A stretch of DNA of 64,000 nucleotides from Roseiarcus sp963741845 (lineage in GTDB: Bacteria > Pseudomonadota > Alphaproteobacteria > Rhizobiales > Beijerinckiaceae). The stretch is from the NCBI GenBank assembly GCA_963741845.1, contig CAVUJV010000008.1, positions 81,387-145,386 on the forward strand. The letters are read 5' to 3'. The notes under the pieces are model-generated. The model did no database searches, was not told the origin of the DNA, and saw nothing but the letters and a program-made list of their open reading frames with translations. Both the position numbers and the translations under genes were made by a program. Below are positions 1 through 8,496 of this stretch, in pieces. Positions within the stretch are counted from its first letter, which is position 1; each line of letters begins with the position of its first letter.

Positions 1-325
1 CCCGCTCCGCCCCAACCCGCAGCATGTCCGGATTGACGTCAGCGACGGTCACCCTGGTCATAGGTCCGCCAGCCTTCACGACCCGGAACGCCACGTCGCC
101 GGTCCCGCCCGCCACGTCGAGGTGGGCGAAGGGGCGGGATTGCGAGGGCCTGACTTTCGCGACCAAAATGTCCTTCCACATCCGGTGCAGCCCGAAGGAC
201 ATGAGATCGTTCATAAGGTCGTAGCGATCCGCGACCTTGCGGAAGACGTCGTCGACGAGATCCTGCTTTTCGTCGAGCGCGACGGCGCGACGGCCGAAAT
301 GCGTTTGTTCGGACGCGGAAGGCAT
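1..325 (-). CDS. ubiE: Ubiquinone/menaquinone biosynthesis C-methyltransferase UbiE, 3' end outside window
   Basis: This is the N-terminal part of the SAM-dependent C-methyltransferase of ubiquinone synthesis; the gene runs off the left edge. The product begins MPSASEQTHFGRRAVALDEK. It continues with VFRKVADRYDLMNDLMSFGLHRMWK, split here only for reading, which is the typical UbiE/COQ5 entry segment. The SAM-binding loop LDVAGGTGDVAFRV follows at about residues 68-81. The ATG at 323-325 is preceded by a GGAG-type ribosome binding site. The gene lies 57 bp downstream of hisF on the same strand, so it may be read through from the his genes. The family is clear; nothing can be said about the C-terminal half. 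Confidence 0.88.
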   Translation of the reverse strand, partial: MPSASEQTHFGRRAVALDEKQDLVDDVFRKVADRYDLMNDLMSFGLHRMWKDILVAKVRPSQSRPFAHLDVAGGTGDVAFRVVKAGGPMTRVTVADVNPDMLRVGAER

Positions 326-382
326 GGAACTCTCCTCGGAGGAGCGAAACATTAACCCAGTCGCTCGCTCGGGGCCACGCGG

Positions 383-1159
383 TCAGTCCATACGCATCGG
401 CACGCCGGCTTTCGCCATATGCGCCTTGGCGTCCCGGATCGAGAACTCGCCGAAATGGAAGATCGAGGCGGCCAGCACCGCGCTCGCATGGCCTTCCCTG
501 ACCCCAGCGACGAGGTGATCCAGATTGCCCACCCCGCCCGAGGCGATGACCGGGATCGAGACGGCATCGGCGACCGCACGCGTCAGTTCGAGGTCGAAGC
601 CCTGCTTCGAGCCGTCCCGATCCATCGACGTCAGCAGAATTTCGCCCGCCCCGAGTTCCGCGACCTCGCGGGCGTAAGCCACGGCGTCGATTCCGGTCGG
701 ACGCCGGCCGCCATGGGTGAAGATCTCCCAGCGCGCCGGCTCGTTCCCGGCGGAAACGCGTTTGGCGTCGATGGCGACGACGACGCACTGGCTGCCGAAT
801 TTTTCCGCCGCCTGCCGGACGAAGTCGCGGTTGGCGACCGCGGCCGAATTGATCGAAGCCTTGTCGGCGCCGGCGAGCAGCAGGGCGCGGATGTCCTCCG
901 TCGTCCGGATCCCGCCGCCAACCGTCAGCGGCATGAAGCAGACCTCGGCGGTGCGCCGCACGACGTCCAGCAGGATGCCGCGGTCCTCGTGGCTCGCCGT
1001 GATGTCGAGGAAGCAGAGTTCGTCCGCGCCCGCCTGGTCGTAGGCGATGGCGCTTTCGACCGGGTCGCCCGCGTCGCGCAGATTGACGAAATTGACGCCC
1101 TTGACGACGCGGCCGTCCTTGACGTCGAGGCAGGGAATGAGGCGCGCTTTGAGAGTCAT
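383..1159 (-). CDS. hisF: Imidazole glycerol phosphate synthase subunit HisF (cyclase)
   Basis: HisF is the (beta/alpha)8-barrel cyclase subunit of IGP synthase. It uses ammonia delivered by HisH to turn PRFAR into imidazole glycerol phosphate and AICAR. The 258-residue product matches the family length and opens MTLKARLIPCLDVKDGRVVK, with the catalytic Asp in CLDVKDG. The second catalytic Asp lies in LLTSMDRDGSKQGFD, and phosphate-binding loops are seen in TVGGGIRT and VIASGGVG. An upstream in-frame extension is possible, but the ATG at 1157-1159 overlaps the hisA stop as ATGA, which fixes the start. The gene is part of a tightly coupled hisB-hisH-hisA-hisF run. No hisE follows directly; ubiE is next. 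Confidence 0.97.
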   Translation of the reverse strand: MTLKARLIPCLDVKDGRVVKGVNFVNLRDAGDPVESAIAYDQAGADELCFLDITASHEDRGILLDVVRRTAEVCFMPLTVGGGIRTTEDIRALLLAGADKASINSAAVANRDFVRQAAEKFGSQCVVVAIDAKRVSAGNEPARWEIFTHGGRRPTGIDAVAYAREVAELGAGEILLTSMDRDGSKQGFDLELTRAVADAVSIPVIASGGVGNLDHLVAGVREGHASAVLAASIFHFGEFSIRDAKAHMAKAGVPMRMD

Positions 1160-1920
1160 CGGACCGCTCCCGCGACGCGAGGCGCGCCGCCCGCCGCCGC
1201 CCGCAACAGCGCCAGCGCCTCGCGCGGATCGAGCCGCCCGTCGTAGAGCGCCCGCCCGGTGATCGCGCCGGCGATCCGGGCGCATTCGGGGGCGAGGAGG
1301 CGTCGCACATCCGCAATCGAGGCGAGGCCGCCCGAGGCGATGACAGGAATCGACAGCGCGTCGGCCAGCGCAGCCGTGCCCTCGATGTTGAGCCCCGTCA
1401 GCGCCCCATCGCGCGAGATGTCGGTATAGACGACGGCCGCCACGCCCGCGTCTTCGAACCGGCGGCCGAGATCCAGCGCCGCGAGATCGGAGGTCTTCGC
1501 CCATCCTTCGACCGCGACGCGTCCGTCCCGCGCGTCGATCCCGACGGCGACTTGCCGCGGATAGAGCCGGGCCGCCTCGCGGACGAAGTCCGGATCGCGC
1601 ACAGCCGCCGTGCCGATGATGACGCGGCCGACTCCGCCTTCGAGCCAGCCGGTCACCGTCCGCAAGTCGCGGATTCCGCCGCCGAGCTGGACCTTCAGGG
1701 AGGTCGAGGCGAGAATCCGCCGGACCGCCTCGGCGTTGACCGGCTTACCCGCGAAGGCGCCGTCCAGATCGACCACATGCAGATGGTCGAAGCCCTGCTC
1801 GGCGAAGGTTCTTGCCTGCGCGGCGGGATCGTCATTGAACACGGTCGCCTGAGCCATGTCGCCGCGCAGGAGCCGCACGCATTCGCCATTCTTCAGGTCG
1901 ATGGCGGGATAGAGAATCAT
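1156..1920 (-). CDS. hisA: ProFAR isomerase HisA
   Basis: HisA isomerises ProFAR to PRFAR in histidine synthesis, using a barrel related to HisF. The 254-residue product starts MILYPAIDLKNGECVRLLRG, with the N-terminal catalytic Asp in PAIDLKNG. The second catalytic Asp sits in YTDISRDGALTG, and the phosphate-binding segments QLGGGIRD and VIASGGLAS are present. I chose the ATG at 1918-1920 rather than the in-frame GTG three codons upstream because this ATG forms an ATGA overlap with the hisH stop. That matches the hisA/hisF junction and suggests translational coupling. No anomalies seen. Confidence 0.96.
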   Translation of the reverse strand: MILYPAIDLKNGECVRLLRGDMAQATVFNDDPAAQARTFAEQGFDHLHVVDLDGAFAGKPVNAEAVRRILASTSLKVQLGGGIRDLRTVTGWLEGGVGRVIIGTAAVRDPDFVREAARLYPRQVAVGIDARDGRVAVEGWAKTSDLAALDLGRRFEDAGVAAVVYTDISRDGALTGLNIEGTAALADALSIPVIASGGLASIADVRRLLAPECARIAGAITGRALYDGRLDPREALALLRAAAGGAPRVAGAVR

Positions 1921-2567
1921 GGCCGCCACCGCAGAAAGTTCGCGATCAGCGCAAGGCCGAGCTTCTGGCTCTTCTCCGGGTGGAACTGCACGCCGACGAT
2001 CGAATCGCGGGCGACGATGGCGGTGACCGGCCCGCCATAGTCGGTCGTCGCCACGACATGCTCGGGATTGGCCGCATAGAGCTGGTAGGAGTGGACGAAA
2101 TAGGCATGCAGGCCCGTCGGACCTGTCGGAATGCCCGTGAGCAGGGGATGGTCGCGCTTCACGTCGAGCGTGTTCCAGCCCATGTGCGGAATCTTCAGCT
2201 CCGGACGGTCCGGCCGCATGATCGCGACATCGCCCGGAATCCAGCCAAGCCCTTCGACGGTCTCATGTTCGAGCCCGCGCGTCGCGAGCAACTGCGCCCC
2301 GACGCAAATGCCGAGAAAGGGCCGGCCGCGCCTCCCGACCGCCTCCGTCAAGGCGTCCGTCATCCCGACGACGGCGTCGAGTCCGCGTCGGCAGTCGGCG
2401 AACGCTCCGACGCCCGGCAACACCACATGCTCCGCCGCCAGCACGTCCTCGGGTCGCGACGTGACGAGGATCGAACGCGAAAGGCCGGCCTCTCGCGCCG
2501 CGCGCTCGAAAGCCTTCTGGGCGGAGTGGAGGTTGCCAGAGCCGTAATCGATGATGGCGACGGACAT
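1917..2567 (-). CDS. hisH: Imidazole glycerol phosphate synthase subunit HisH (glutaminase)
   Basis: HisH is the class I glutamine amidotransferase subunit that feeds ammonia to HisF. The 216-residue product begins MSVAIIDYGSGNLHSAQKAF. The nucleophile elbow is GICVGAQLL (Cys at about residue 88), and the His/Glu partners are in GVQFHPEKSQ near the C-terminus. The length is normal. The gene starts four bases after the hisB stop and overlaps hisA by 4 bp, so it belongs to the same operon. Confidence 0.96.
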   Translation of the reverse strand: MSVAIIDYGSGNLHSAQKAFERAAREAGLSRSILVTSRPEDVLAAEHVVLPGVGAFADCRRGLDAVVGMTDALTEAVGRRGRPFLGICVGAQLLATRGLEHETVEGLGWIPGDVAIMRPDRPELKIPHMGWNTLDVKRDHPLLTGIPTGPTGLHAYFVHSYQLYAANPEHVVATTDYGGPVTAIVARDSIVGVQFHPEKSQKLGLALIANFLRWRP

Positions 2568-2571
2568 GGAT

Positions 2572-3159
2572 TTAAAGAGAGCCCTTCGTCGAAGGGACGC
2601 GCTCGGCCTGCGCGGGATCGATCGCGACCGCAGCCTTGAGCGCTCGCGCGACGCCCTTGAAGCAGGATTCGGCGATGTGATGGCTGTTGGCGCCGTAAAG
2701 CGTCTCGATATGCAGGGTCACGCCGGAATTGCCGGCAAGCGCCTGAAAGAACTCCCGCACGAGCTGCGTGTCGAACGAGCCGATCTTCTCCGTCGGAAAC
2801 TCGGTCCGGAAAACGAGGAACGGCCGCCCGGACACGTCGATGGCGACACGGGTCAGCGTCTCGTCCATCGGCAGGAGGCAGTCCGCATATCGCGTCAGCC
2901 CACGCTTGTCGCCGAGCGCGTTCGCGAGCGCCTGCCCGAGCGCGATTCCGACATCCTCGACCGTGTGGTGGTCGTCGATGTGCCGGTCTCCCTCCGCCCG
3001 GACCGTGAGGTCGATCAGCGAATGCCGCGCGAGCTGGTCGAGCATGTGGTCGAAGAAGCCAACCCCGGTCGCAATTTTCGACGCGCCCGTCCCATCGAGA
3101 TCGAGTTGGACCTCGATGCTCGTCTCCTTTGTCTTTCGCGCGACAGCGCCCTTGCGCAT
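2572..3159 (-). CDS. hisB: Imidazoleglycerol-phosphate dehydratase HisB
   Basis: HisB removes water from imidazole glycerol phosphate to give imidazole acetol phosphate. The 195-residue product is the monofunctional form without the phosphatase domain of enteric HisB. Metal-binding signatures GFFDHML, DDHHTVEDVGI and ANSHHIAESCFK are present. The start MRKGAVARKTKETSIEVQLD is an ATG at 3157-3159. It is the first his gene of the cluster, and 75 bp separate it from the gapR stop, leaving little room for an independent promoter. Confidence 0.96.
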   Translation of the reverse strand: MRKGAVARKTKETSIEVQLDLDGTGASKIATGVGFFDHMLDQLARHSLIDLTVRAEGDRHIDDHHTVEDVGIALGQALANALGDKRGLTRYADCLLPMDETLTRVAIDVSGRPFLVFRTEFPTEKIGSFDTQLVREFFQALAGNSGVTLHIETLYGANSHHIAESCFKGVARALKAAVAIDPAQAERVPSTKGSL

Positions 3160-3234
3160 GGCATTCCAGTCCTGACCAATCGGCCGCGGGTGATAGCAAG
3201 CCCCGCGCGACTTGGCAACTCGCTTAAGAACTCA

Positions 3235-3510
3235 TCAATTCATGCCGAGCGCGGCGAGATAGAGGTCGAGGATCGTCTCCTCTTCCATCCGCTTGTCCCG
3301 GTCCTGCTTACGGATCGAGACGATTTTGCGCATGATCTTGACGTCGAAGCCATTGGCTTTCGCCTCGCCATAGACGTCCTTGATGTCGTCCGTGAGCGCC
3401 TTCTTTTCCTCCTCCAGCCGCTCGATGCGCTCGATGAAGGCGCGCAGATGGCCGGCATGGACCTCGTCCACGCCGGACGCGGTGTCTTCTGTCTTCTCGG
3501 GCTTGGCCAT
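3235..3510 (-). CDS. gapR: GapR-family DNA-binding protein (DUF2312)
   Basis: This 91-residue protein has the DUF2312/GapR signature LRAFIERIERLEEEKKALTD followed by an ADIKDVYGEAKANGFDVKI-like block (here DIKDVYGEAKANGFDVKIMR). It ends in the conserved KRMEEETILDLYLAALGM. Family members are small tetrameric coiled-coil proteins; in Caulobacter GapR binds overtwisted AT-rich DNA and assists topoisomerases during replication. The N-terminal 20 residues are charged and poorly conserved, as usual. It lies upstream of the his genes on the same strand. The function is taken from the family; the assignment to the family is strong. Confidence 0.9.
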   Translation of the reverse strand: MAKPEKTEDTASGVDEVHAGHLRAFIERIERLEEEKKALTDDIKDVYGEAKANGFDVKIMRKIVSIRKQDRDKRMEEETILDLYLAALGMN

Positions 3511-3692
3511 TTACGCAAAATTCCTGAGCGGGGTCGGAAGGCAGGAGGGAATGGCCTCCGCCGCGCGCGCCGTCAAGGCTGGCCGTTCCGGCCAAATGCC
3601 ACCGGCGGGCCAAGGCGGGAAGATCCGAAATGCCGGATCGGAATCGTTTCGTCGGCCTGGCGACCGGCGGTTCCCTTCTTCGATATTGGCGA

Positions 3693-4538
3693 TCAACGCC
3701 CTCGCGCGCGGATCGCAGCCCTTGCGCGGCTGCCGAGATCCCTCGGCTCGCGGGCTGCGCGGTCGGAGAGAATGGGCCGAAGGATGCGCGCGAGGCGATC
3801 GCCCCAATCGCGGGCGTCGCGGGTCTCGGCCACGAGGTCCTGCCGAATCTCAATGAGAGCGTTGGAAAGGCCCCGAGCGGTGGCGAACGCGTCGATCGTA
3901 TCCCCCACCAGCGCGCCGTCATAGGGCTCGTTGTCGCCGACAGCGTCCGGACCGAGGTCGGGCTCGGCCGCGAGCGCGTCCATGAGCGGTTCGGCGATCC
4001 GTCCATCAAGATCCCAAAGAACGCCTGCCTTCCACGGACGGACGAACCCGCGCCAGATCGGGGTAAAGGAATGGATGGAGAGGATCGCAGGCGGCTCCCC
4101 CGTCGCGGTCATCGCCTCGACGGCGGCGCCGATCTGCTCCCGATAGGGCGCCCAATAGAGGTCGCGGCGGCGCTCGATCTCGATTTGGTTGGCCCGTGCG
4201 TTTCCGGGGACCATCGCCCCGTCGGAATAGCGCATGACAAGGGTCGGATCGTCGGCGCCGCGATTCGGATCGATGAGAAGCCGCGAAAAGGTCGACAAAA
4301 CGGCCGGAACGCCAAGACGCGCCGCGAGCGTCCGGGCGACCTCCGCGGCGCCGATGTCATAGGCGATGTGCCGTCGCAAAGCCTCCGGTGAGAGGCCGAG
4401 GTTTCCATATTCCGGAGGAATGGCGTTCGACGCATGGTCGCAGATCACCAGCGCGCCACCCGCGAGGTTTCCTGAGATCGCTTCGAAAGGCGGAAACTCT
4501 GCCGCAGCTTCCGCCGTCATACGCACGCTCATGTCCAT
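3693..4538 (-). CDS. N-formylglutamate amidohydrolase family protein
   Basis: The 281-residue product belongs to the N-formylglutamate amidohydrolase (HutG/FGase-like, PF05013) zinc hydrolases. Visible signatures are GALVICDHASNAIPPEYG near residue 26, RLLIDPNRGADDPTLV, LSIHSFTPIWRG and IEIRQDLV near the end, matching the metal-binding and substrate-binding blocks. The open frame extends far upstream, but that part is antisense to the EamA gene and has no family similarity. I therefore start at the ATG at 4536-4538 (MDMSVRMTAEAAAEF); ATGs at 4532 and 4520 are alternatives. It is divergent from the transporter gene at 4634. No hut genes are nearby, so the natural substrate is uncertain. Confidence 0.82.
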   Translation of the reverse strand: MDMSVRMTAEAAAEFPPFEAISGNLAGGALVICDHASNAIPPEYGNLGLSPEALRRHIAYDIGAAEVARTLAARLGVPAVLSTFSRLLIDPNRGADDPTLVMRYSDGAMVPGNARANQIEIERRRDLYWAPYREQIGAAVEAMTATGEPPAILSIHSFTPIWRGFVRPWKAGVLWDLDGRIAEPLMDALAAEPDLGPDAVGDNEPYDGALVGDTIDAFATARGLSNALIEIRQDLVAETRDARDWGDRLARILRPILSDRAAREPRDLGSRARAAIRARGR

Positions 4539-4633
4539 GATTCGGCTCTTGATGGAGGCTTTGGGCGACACTATGGACATCGTGCGGTTCTTTGGCTCGT
4601 CGAATCCCGACCGCGCTGGGAAAAATCCACCGA

Positions 4634-5515
4634 ATGTCGGTCGCGAAGAGCGGCGCAGCGCCGCAGAGCCTCTTTGCCCCCCTTGCAGCCCTGGTCGTCG
4701 GGGCGGTCGCGATGGGCGTTTCGCCAATCTTTGTCCGGCTCGCGGACGTCGGTCCGTTTGCGAGCGCGTTCTGGCGCGTGGCGCTTGCGCTGCCCCTGCT
4801 CTGGGCATGGATGCGGGCCACGGATCGCGACGGCCGGTCCGCGCCGCGATTTTCGCAGGCGGCGATCCTCTCGGGCCTCGCCTTCGCGGGAGATCTCTTC
4901 TTCTGGCATCTGTCGATCGTCCACACGAGCGTCGCCAACGCGACCTTTTTCGCCACGACCGCGCCGATCTGGGTCGTGGTCTTCGGCTGGCTGCTGTTTC
5001 GCCAGCGCGTCGCGCCCGAAGTCCTCGGTGGGCTCGGACTGTGTCTGCTGGGCGGCGGCGCCCTGCTTGCGCAGAGCTTTGAGTTGAAGCCGGCGGGCGC
5101 CCTTGGCGACGCCTTCGGCATCGCGACCGGGGTCTTCTTCGGCCTCTACTTCCTTGCCGTGCAGCGGGCGCGCAAGACCGCCTCGGCGGCCCGGGTGACC
5201 TTCGAAGCAACGCTCATCACGGCGGCGATCCTGTTCGTTGTCGCCTTCGTCGCCGAACCGCGCATCCTGCCCCATTCGGCCCGGGGGCTCGCCGCGCTCT
5301 GCGCCATGGCCTGGATCAGCCACGCGGGCGGACAAGGTCTGCTCTCGGTCGCGCTTGGACGCCTGCCTGCCGCCTTCTCCTCGCTCGTCATCTTCCTTGA
5401 GGCGATTGCCGCCGCAGGCTTCGCCTGGGCGATTCTGGGCGAAGCGGTTTCGGCGGTCCAGGCGCTCGGCGGTCTCGCGATCCTCATCGGTATCTTCGTC
5501 GCGCGGCCGAGGTGA
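4634..5515 (+). CDS. EamA/DMT-family inner-membrane transporter
   Basis: This 293-residue hydrophobic protein shows the ten-helix, two-repeat pattern of the drug/metabolite transporter family. The first EamA repeat runs from about residue 13 to 140 (VGAVAMGVSPIFVRLADVGP, then AFWRVALALPLLW). The second starts near residue 155 with DAFGIATGVFFGLYFLAVQR and ends ALGGLAILIGIFVARPR. I used the ATG at 4634 (MSVAKSG); a TTG 42 bp upstream is in frame but has no better support. It is divergently transcribed from the amidohydrolase. The substrate cannot be read from the sequence. Confidence 0.85.
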   Translation: MSVAKSGAAPQSLFAPLAALVVGAVAMGVSPIFVRLADVGPFASAFWRVALALPLLWAWMRATDRDGRSAPRFSQAAILSGLAFAGDLFFWHLSIVHTSVANATFFATTAPIWVVVFGWLLFRQRVAPEVLGGLGLCLLGGGALLAQSFELKPAGALGDAFGIATGVFFGLYFLAVQRARKTASAARVTFEATLITAAILFVVAFVAEPRILPHSARGLAALCAMAWISHAGGQGLLSVALGRLPAAFSSLVIFLEAIAAAGFAWAILGEAVSAVQALGGLAILIGIFVARPR

Positions 5516-5997
5516 GGGCCGCAAGGCCTTACAAATCCGAGACGGGGTGGCGACAACAATTACTTCCGTAAATCAGAATTATCAGATAAGGTGGCGACGT
5601 TGGCCGGGAAAGATTTCGACTGTTCGGAATGCCTTCCTGGCCCCCGTAACGGGCAGGGCGGCGGAGGGGCGGAAGGAAATGTCAGCGCAAGGCTTTGAAA
5701 AGCCCCGATTCGCGGAAGAAAATGGCATGATTCCGGGCCGTTTTTTGCGCGCGGTAGGCCTGAAAGTGAGCGGAATCTGACGCCAAATCGCGTGCTTTTG
5801 AGGGTTTGCGCAGCCTTTCGACGCCTTTTCGACAGCCATCTTTGAACGGATCGAAGCGGGTGGAGTTCAACCGCCCGCGATGGTTGTCCCGCCGTCAACG
5901 ACGATCGTCTGCCCCGATCATGAAGGCGCTTTGAGACGATTGTTTTCTCCGCGCTAACTCGGCATAATTAGTTATGGCCGCCGCCTCGGAGTGTCGC
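5516..5997. other. Gene-free intergenic stretch with an AT-richer promoter zone
   Basis: Between the EamA stop and the transglycosylase start there is no convincing coding frame. It contains an AT-rich patch around 5555-5590, a 57-bp dispersed repeat at 5670-5726 (listed separately), and a second AT-richer zone at 5935-5970 just before the transglycosylase gene, where a promoter would be expected. Several short minus-strand frames of 60-112 codons cross the repeat, but they show no family similarity. Confidence 0.5.
5670..5726. repeat. 57-bp dispersed repeat, copy 1
   Basis: This segment begins CGGAAGGAAA and contains the block GATTCGCGGAAGAAAATGGC. It aligns without gaps to 26883-26939, with about 50 of 57 positions identical by hand count. 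Both copies are in the same orientation and in gene-free stretches. The nature of the repeat is unknown. Confidence 0.7.
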
Positions 5998-7227
5998 ATG
6001 AGCGCTCGTTTGCTGCGCCTGTGCCTGATCGCGCTGTTCGCCCTCTCCAGCGGGCTGTCCGCGAACGCCGCCACCTCCAGGAAGCGCGCCGCCGACTGGC
6101 AGGACCAGGCCTTCCGGACTTTCATCGCCTCGCTTTGGCCGCTCGCGGAGACGCAAGGGGTCCATCGCGACACCTTCGATCGGGCCTTCGCAGGGGTCGC
6201 CTTCGATCCGAAGGTCGTAGCGCAGGCGAAAAATCAGCCGGAATTCTCCCTGCCGATCTGGCGCTATGTCGGCAACGCGGTTTCGCAGGCGCGGATAGAG
6301 CGGGGCCGCGTCGCCGCGGCGGCGGGGAAGCCGTGGCTGGACAAGGCGCAGGCTGCCTATCATGTCGATCCCGCGACGATTGTGGGAATCTGGGGGATCG
6401 AGAGCGAGTTCGGCGCCTACCCGGGGACCGACAGCACAATTCGGTCGCTCGCTTCCCTGGCGTTCGTTGGTTTTCGTGGAGACTATTTTCGCGATGAGTT
6501 GTTGGCTGCCCTCGTCATCCTTCAGGCCGGTGACATAGCGCCGACCGACATGAAGGGTTCCTGGGCCGGCGCCATGGGCCAGACGCAATTCATGCCCTCG
6601 AACTTCCTGGCTTACGCAGTCGATTTCGAAGGAAATGGCCGCCGCGATATCTGGAACAGTCCAGCGGACGCGATCGGCTCAACGGCTTGCTACCTCGCGG
6701 CGCACGGTTGGGTGCGGGATCTCGCCTGGGGCTTCGAAGTTCGGCTGCCCGCCGGGTTTGTCCTCACGGACGCCGATTCCTCGCAACCGGCGCCATTCGC
6801 GGCCTTTCGCGCCCGCGGGGTGGAACGGACGGATGGCGAGCCCCTGCCGGCTAATGGAGAAGGCCGCCTCCTTATCGTCGCCGGCCTGAAAGGGCCAATT
6901 TTCCTGGTCACCAGCAATTTCGACGTCATCAAGGGCTACAACCCATCGACGGCCTATGCCCTATCGGTCGCGCTGCTCGGGGACGCTATTGTTAAGGGAA
7001 CGAGGCTCAAGGCCAATTGGCCAATCGTGGATCGTCCCCTTGCCGAAGCGCAGGTCAGGAGATTGCAAACCAGACTTAAAAAACTGGGTTACGGGGTGGG
7101 AGAGGTCGACGGAAAGATTGGCGACACCATGCGATCCGCAGTGCGCGCCTATCAGGTCCATCACGGCCTGACGCCGGACGGCTATGCCAATCTGGAATTG
7201 CTGAAACATGTGGTCGCGCAGAGATAG
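5998..7227 (+). CDS. Periplasmic lytic murein transglycosylase (MltB-like) with peptidoglycan-binding domain
   Basis: The 409-residue product is a secreted lytic transglycosylase of the MltB-like SLT_2 family, which cleaves glycan strands to 1,6-anhydromuramic ends. A signal peptide is visible at residues 1-22 (LLRLCLIALFALSSGLSANA). The catalytic Glu lies in VGIWGIESEFGAYPG, followed by GSWAGAMGQTQFMPSNFLAY and NSPADAIGSTACYLAAHGW, all family hallmarks. A C-terminal PG_binding_1 domain follows (EAQVRRLQTRLKKLGYGVGE ... VRAYQVHHGLTPDGYA). I prefer the ATG at 5998, with GGAG about 7 nt upstream, over the in-frame ATG at 5974, because it places the signal peptide at the N-terminus. The SGNH hydrolase gene follows 39 bp later, probably in one transcript. 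Confidence 0.92.
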   Translation: MSARLLRLCLIALFALSSGLSANAATSRKRAADWQDQAFRTFIASLWPLAETQGVHRDTFDRAFAGVAFDPKVVAQAKNQPEFSLPIWRYVGNAVSQARIERGRVAAAAGKPWLDKAQAAYHVDPATIVGIWGIESEFGAYPGTDSTIRSLASLAFVGFRGDYFRDELLAALVILQAGDIAPTDMKGSWAGAMGQTQFMPSNFLAYAVDFEGNGRRDIWNSPADAIGSTACYLAAHGWVRDLAWGFEVRLPAGFVLTDADSSQPAPFAAFRARGVERTDGEPLPANGEGRLLIVAGLKGPIFLVTSNFDVIKGYNPSTAYALSVALLGDAIVKGTRLKANWPIVDRPLAEAQVRRLQTRLKKLGYGVGEVDGKIGDTMRSAVRAYQVHHGLTPDGYANLELLKHVVAQR

Positions 7228-7266
7228 ACGCCCGCACACGGGTGGACCGGAATTTAGGACGGAATC

Positions 7267-8484
7267 ATGATCGGTCGGCGCTACGCCGCGTGGGTCTTTG
7301 TAGCCGCGATCGTGGGCCTGACCGCGGTCCTTTTCGCTCCTGTCTCGCACGCGCAGAACGCAGGCGGTCTGCCTGGCTTCCTCCAGCATCTGTTTGGCGG
7401 TTTTTCCGCGAAGCCGCCGCCGCCTCGCCAAGTCGAAACGCCCCTCCGGACACGCGCGCACAAGCCCCACAAGCGAGCGGACGATTTCCTTTCCACCACC
7501 TCAACGAGGGCGCCGGGAACCCCGGGCGGCGCCCCGGTCACCCCCACCATCTTCATTTCGGTGATGGGCGATTCGCTTGGCCTGCTGGCGGGTCAGGGCT
7601 TGAGCGCGGCTTTGGCCAACAGGCCCGACATATCGGTCTCCAATCTGGCGCGCGACCTCTCGGGGCTTACGCGAGACGACTATTTCGATTGGCCGAAGGC
7701 GGCGCAGCGAGAAGCTTCCGGGAACCCGAAGCCAGACGCCATTGTGGTCCTTATGGGCATTAACGATATACAGCCGCTGAAACAGGATGGGGAGACCTTT
7801 GACGCCTTGAGCGACAAATGGCGAGAGGCCTATGCGAATAGGGTCGATGCGATGATCGCGCCCCTGCGGGCGGCGCAAATCCCGGTGCTTTGGGTTGGTC
7901 TGCCTCCTATGCGGGACGATCGCTTCAACGGCCAGATCATAGCGCTCAATGAAATTTACAGAGAGCGTGCAGACAAGATGGGCGCGAAGTACATCGACAT
8001 GTGGGACGCGTTCGCCGACGCCGAGGGCAAGTTTACCTTTTTTGGCGCCGATGCTGACGGGCAGAACGCGAAACTTCGGACAGGCGCGAACGGGATCTAT
8101 TTCACGAAAGCTGGGGCGCGCAAGATTGGCGAGTTGCTGGCGACGGAGATACGCCACCTCGTCGGAAAACCCGCTGCATCCGGCGAGATCGCCGCGCTCC
8201 CGCCAGATTTGGAGCAGCAGGCCGATACGATCAACGAACAAATACGACGGGAGATGGGCGTGGAGGGTCCGAGTCCGAATAGCCCGGGGCTAGACGCTCT
8301 TCGCCCGGGTCGAATCCTGTCCTTGGGGAATCACCCCTCTTCGCCGAACGGCGAACTCATGCTCCCAATCAGCCTTCGCAGCGATAGAGGGTCGAGCGAG
8401 GCGGAACGAACTTTGCAACTGGGCCAGTCGCCGCCTGCTCGAGCCGGTCGCGCCGACGATTTCCGATGGCCGCGACTCAATTGA
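7267..8484 (+). CDS. SGNH/GDSL-type hydrolase, DUF459 family, secreted
   Basis: The 405-residue product carries an N-terminal signal or anchor segment (YAAWVFVAAIVGLTAVLFAP), then a Pro-rich linker. A DUF459/SGNH hydrolase core spans about residues 95-300. Block I is ISVMGDSLGLLAGQGL, the Gly block is NLARDLSGLTRDDYFDWP, the Asn block is VLMGINDIQPL, and a late Asp/His-type region is TGANGIYFTKAGARKIGEL. Family members are envelope esterases or acyl/acetyl hydrolases. The position directly behind a transglycosylase suggests action on the cell wall or an envelope polysaccharide, which is inference. The C-terminal 100 residues are low in recognisable structure. Confidence 0.82.
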   Translation: MIGRRYAAWVFVAAIVGLTAVLFAPVSHAQNAGGLPGFLQHLFGGFSAKPPPPRQVETPLRTRAHKPHKRADDFLSTTSTRAPGTPGGAPVTPTIFISVMGDSLGLLAGQGLSAALANRPDISVSNLARDLSGLTRDDYFDWPKAAQREASGNPKPDAIVVLMGINDIQPLKQDGETFDALSDKWREAYANRVDAMIAPLRAAQIPVLWVGLPPMRDDRFNGQIIALNEIYRERADKMGAKYIDMWDAFADAEGKFTFFGADADGQNAKLRTGANGIYFTKAGARKIGELLATEIRHLVGKPAASGEIAALPPDLEQQADTINEQIRREMGVEGPSPNSPGLDALRPGRILSLGNHPSSPNGELMLPISLRSDRGSSEAERTLQLGQSPPARAGRADDFRWPRLN

Positions 8485-8496
8485 GCGAGCCAACCG

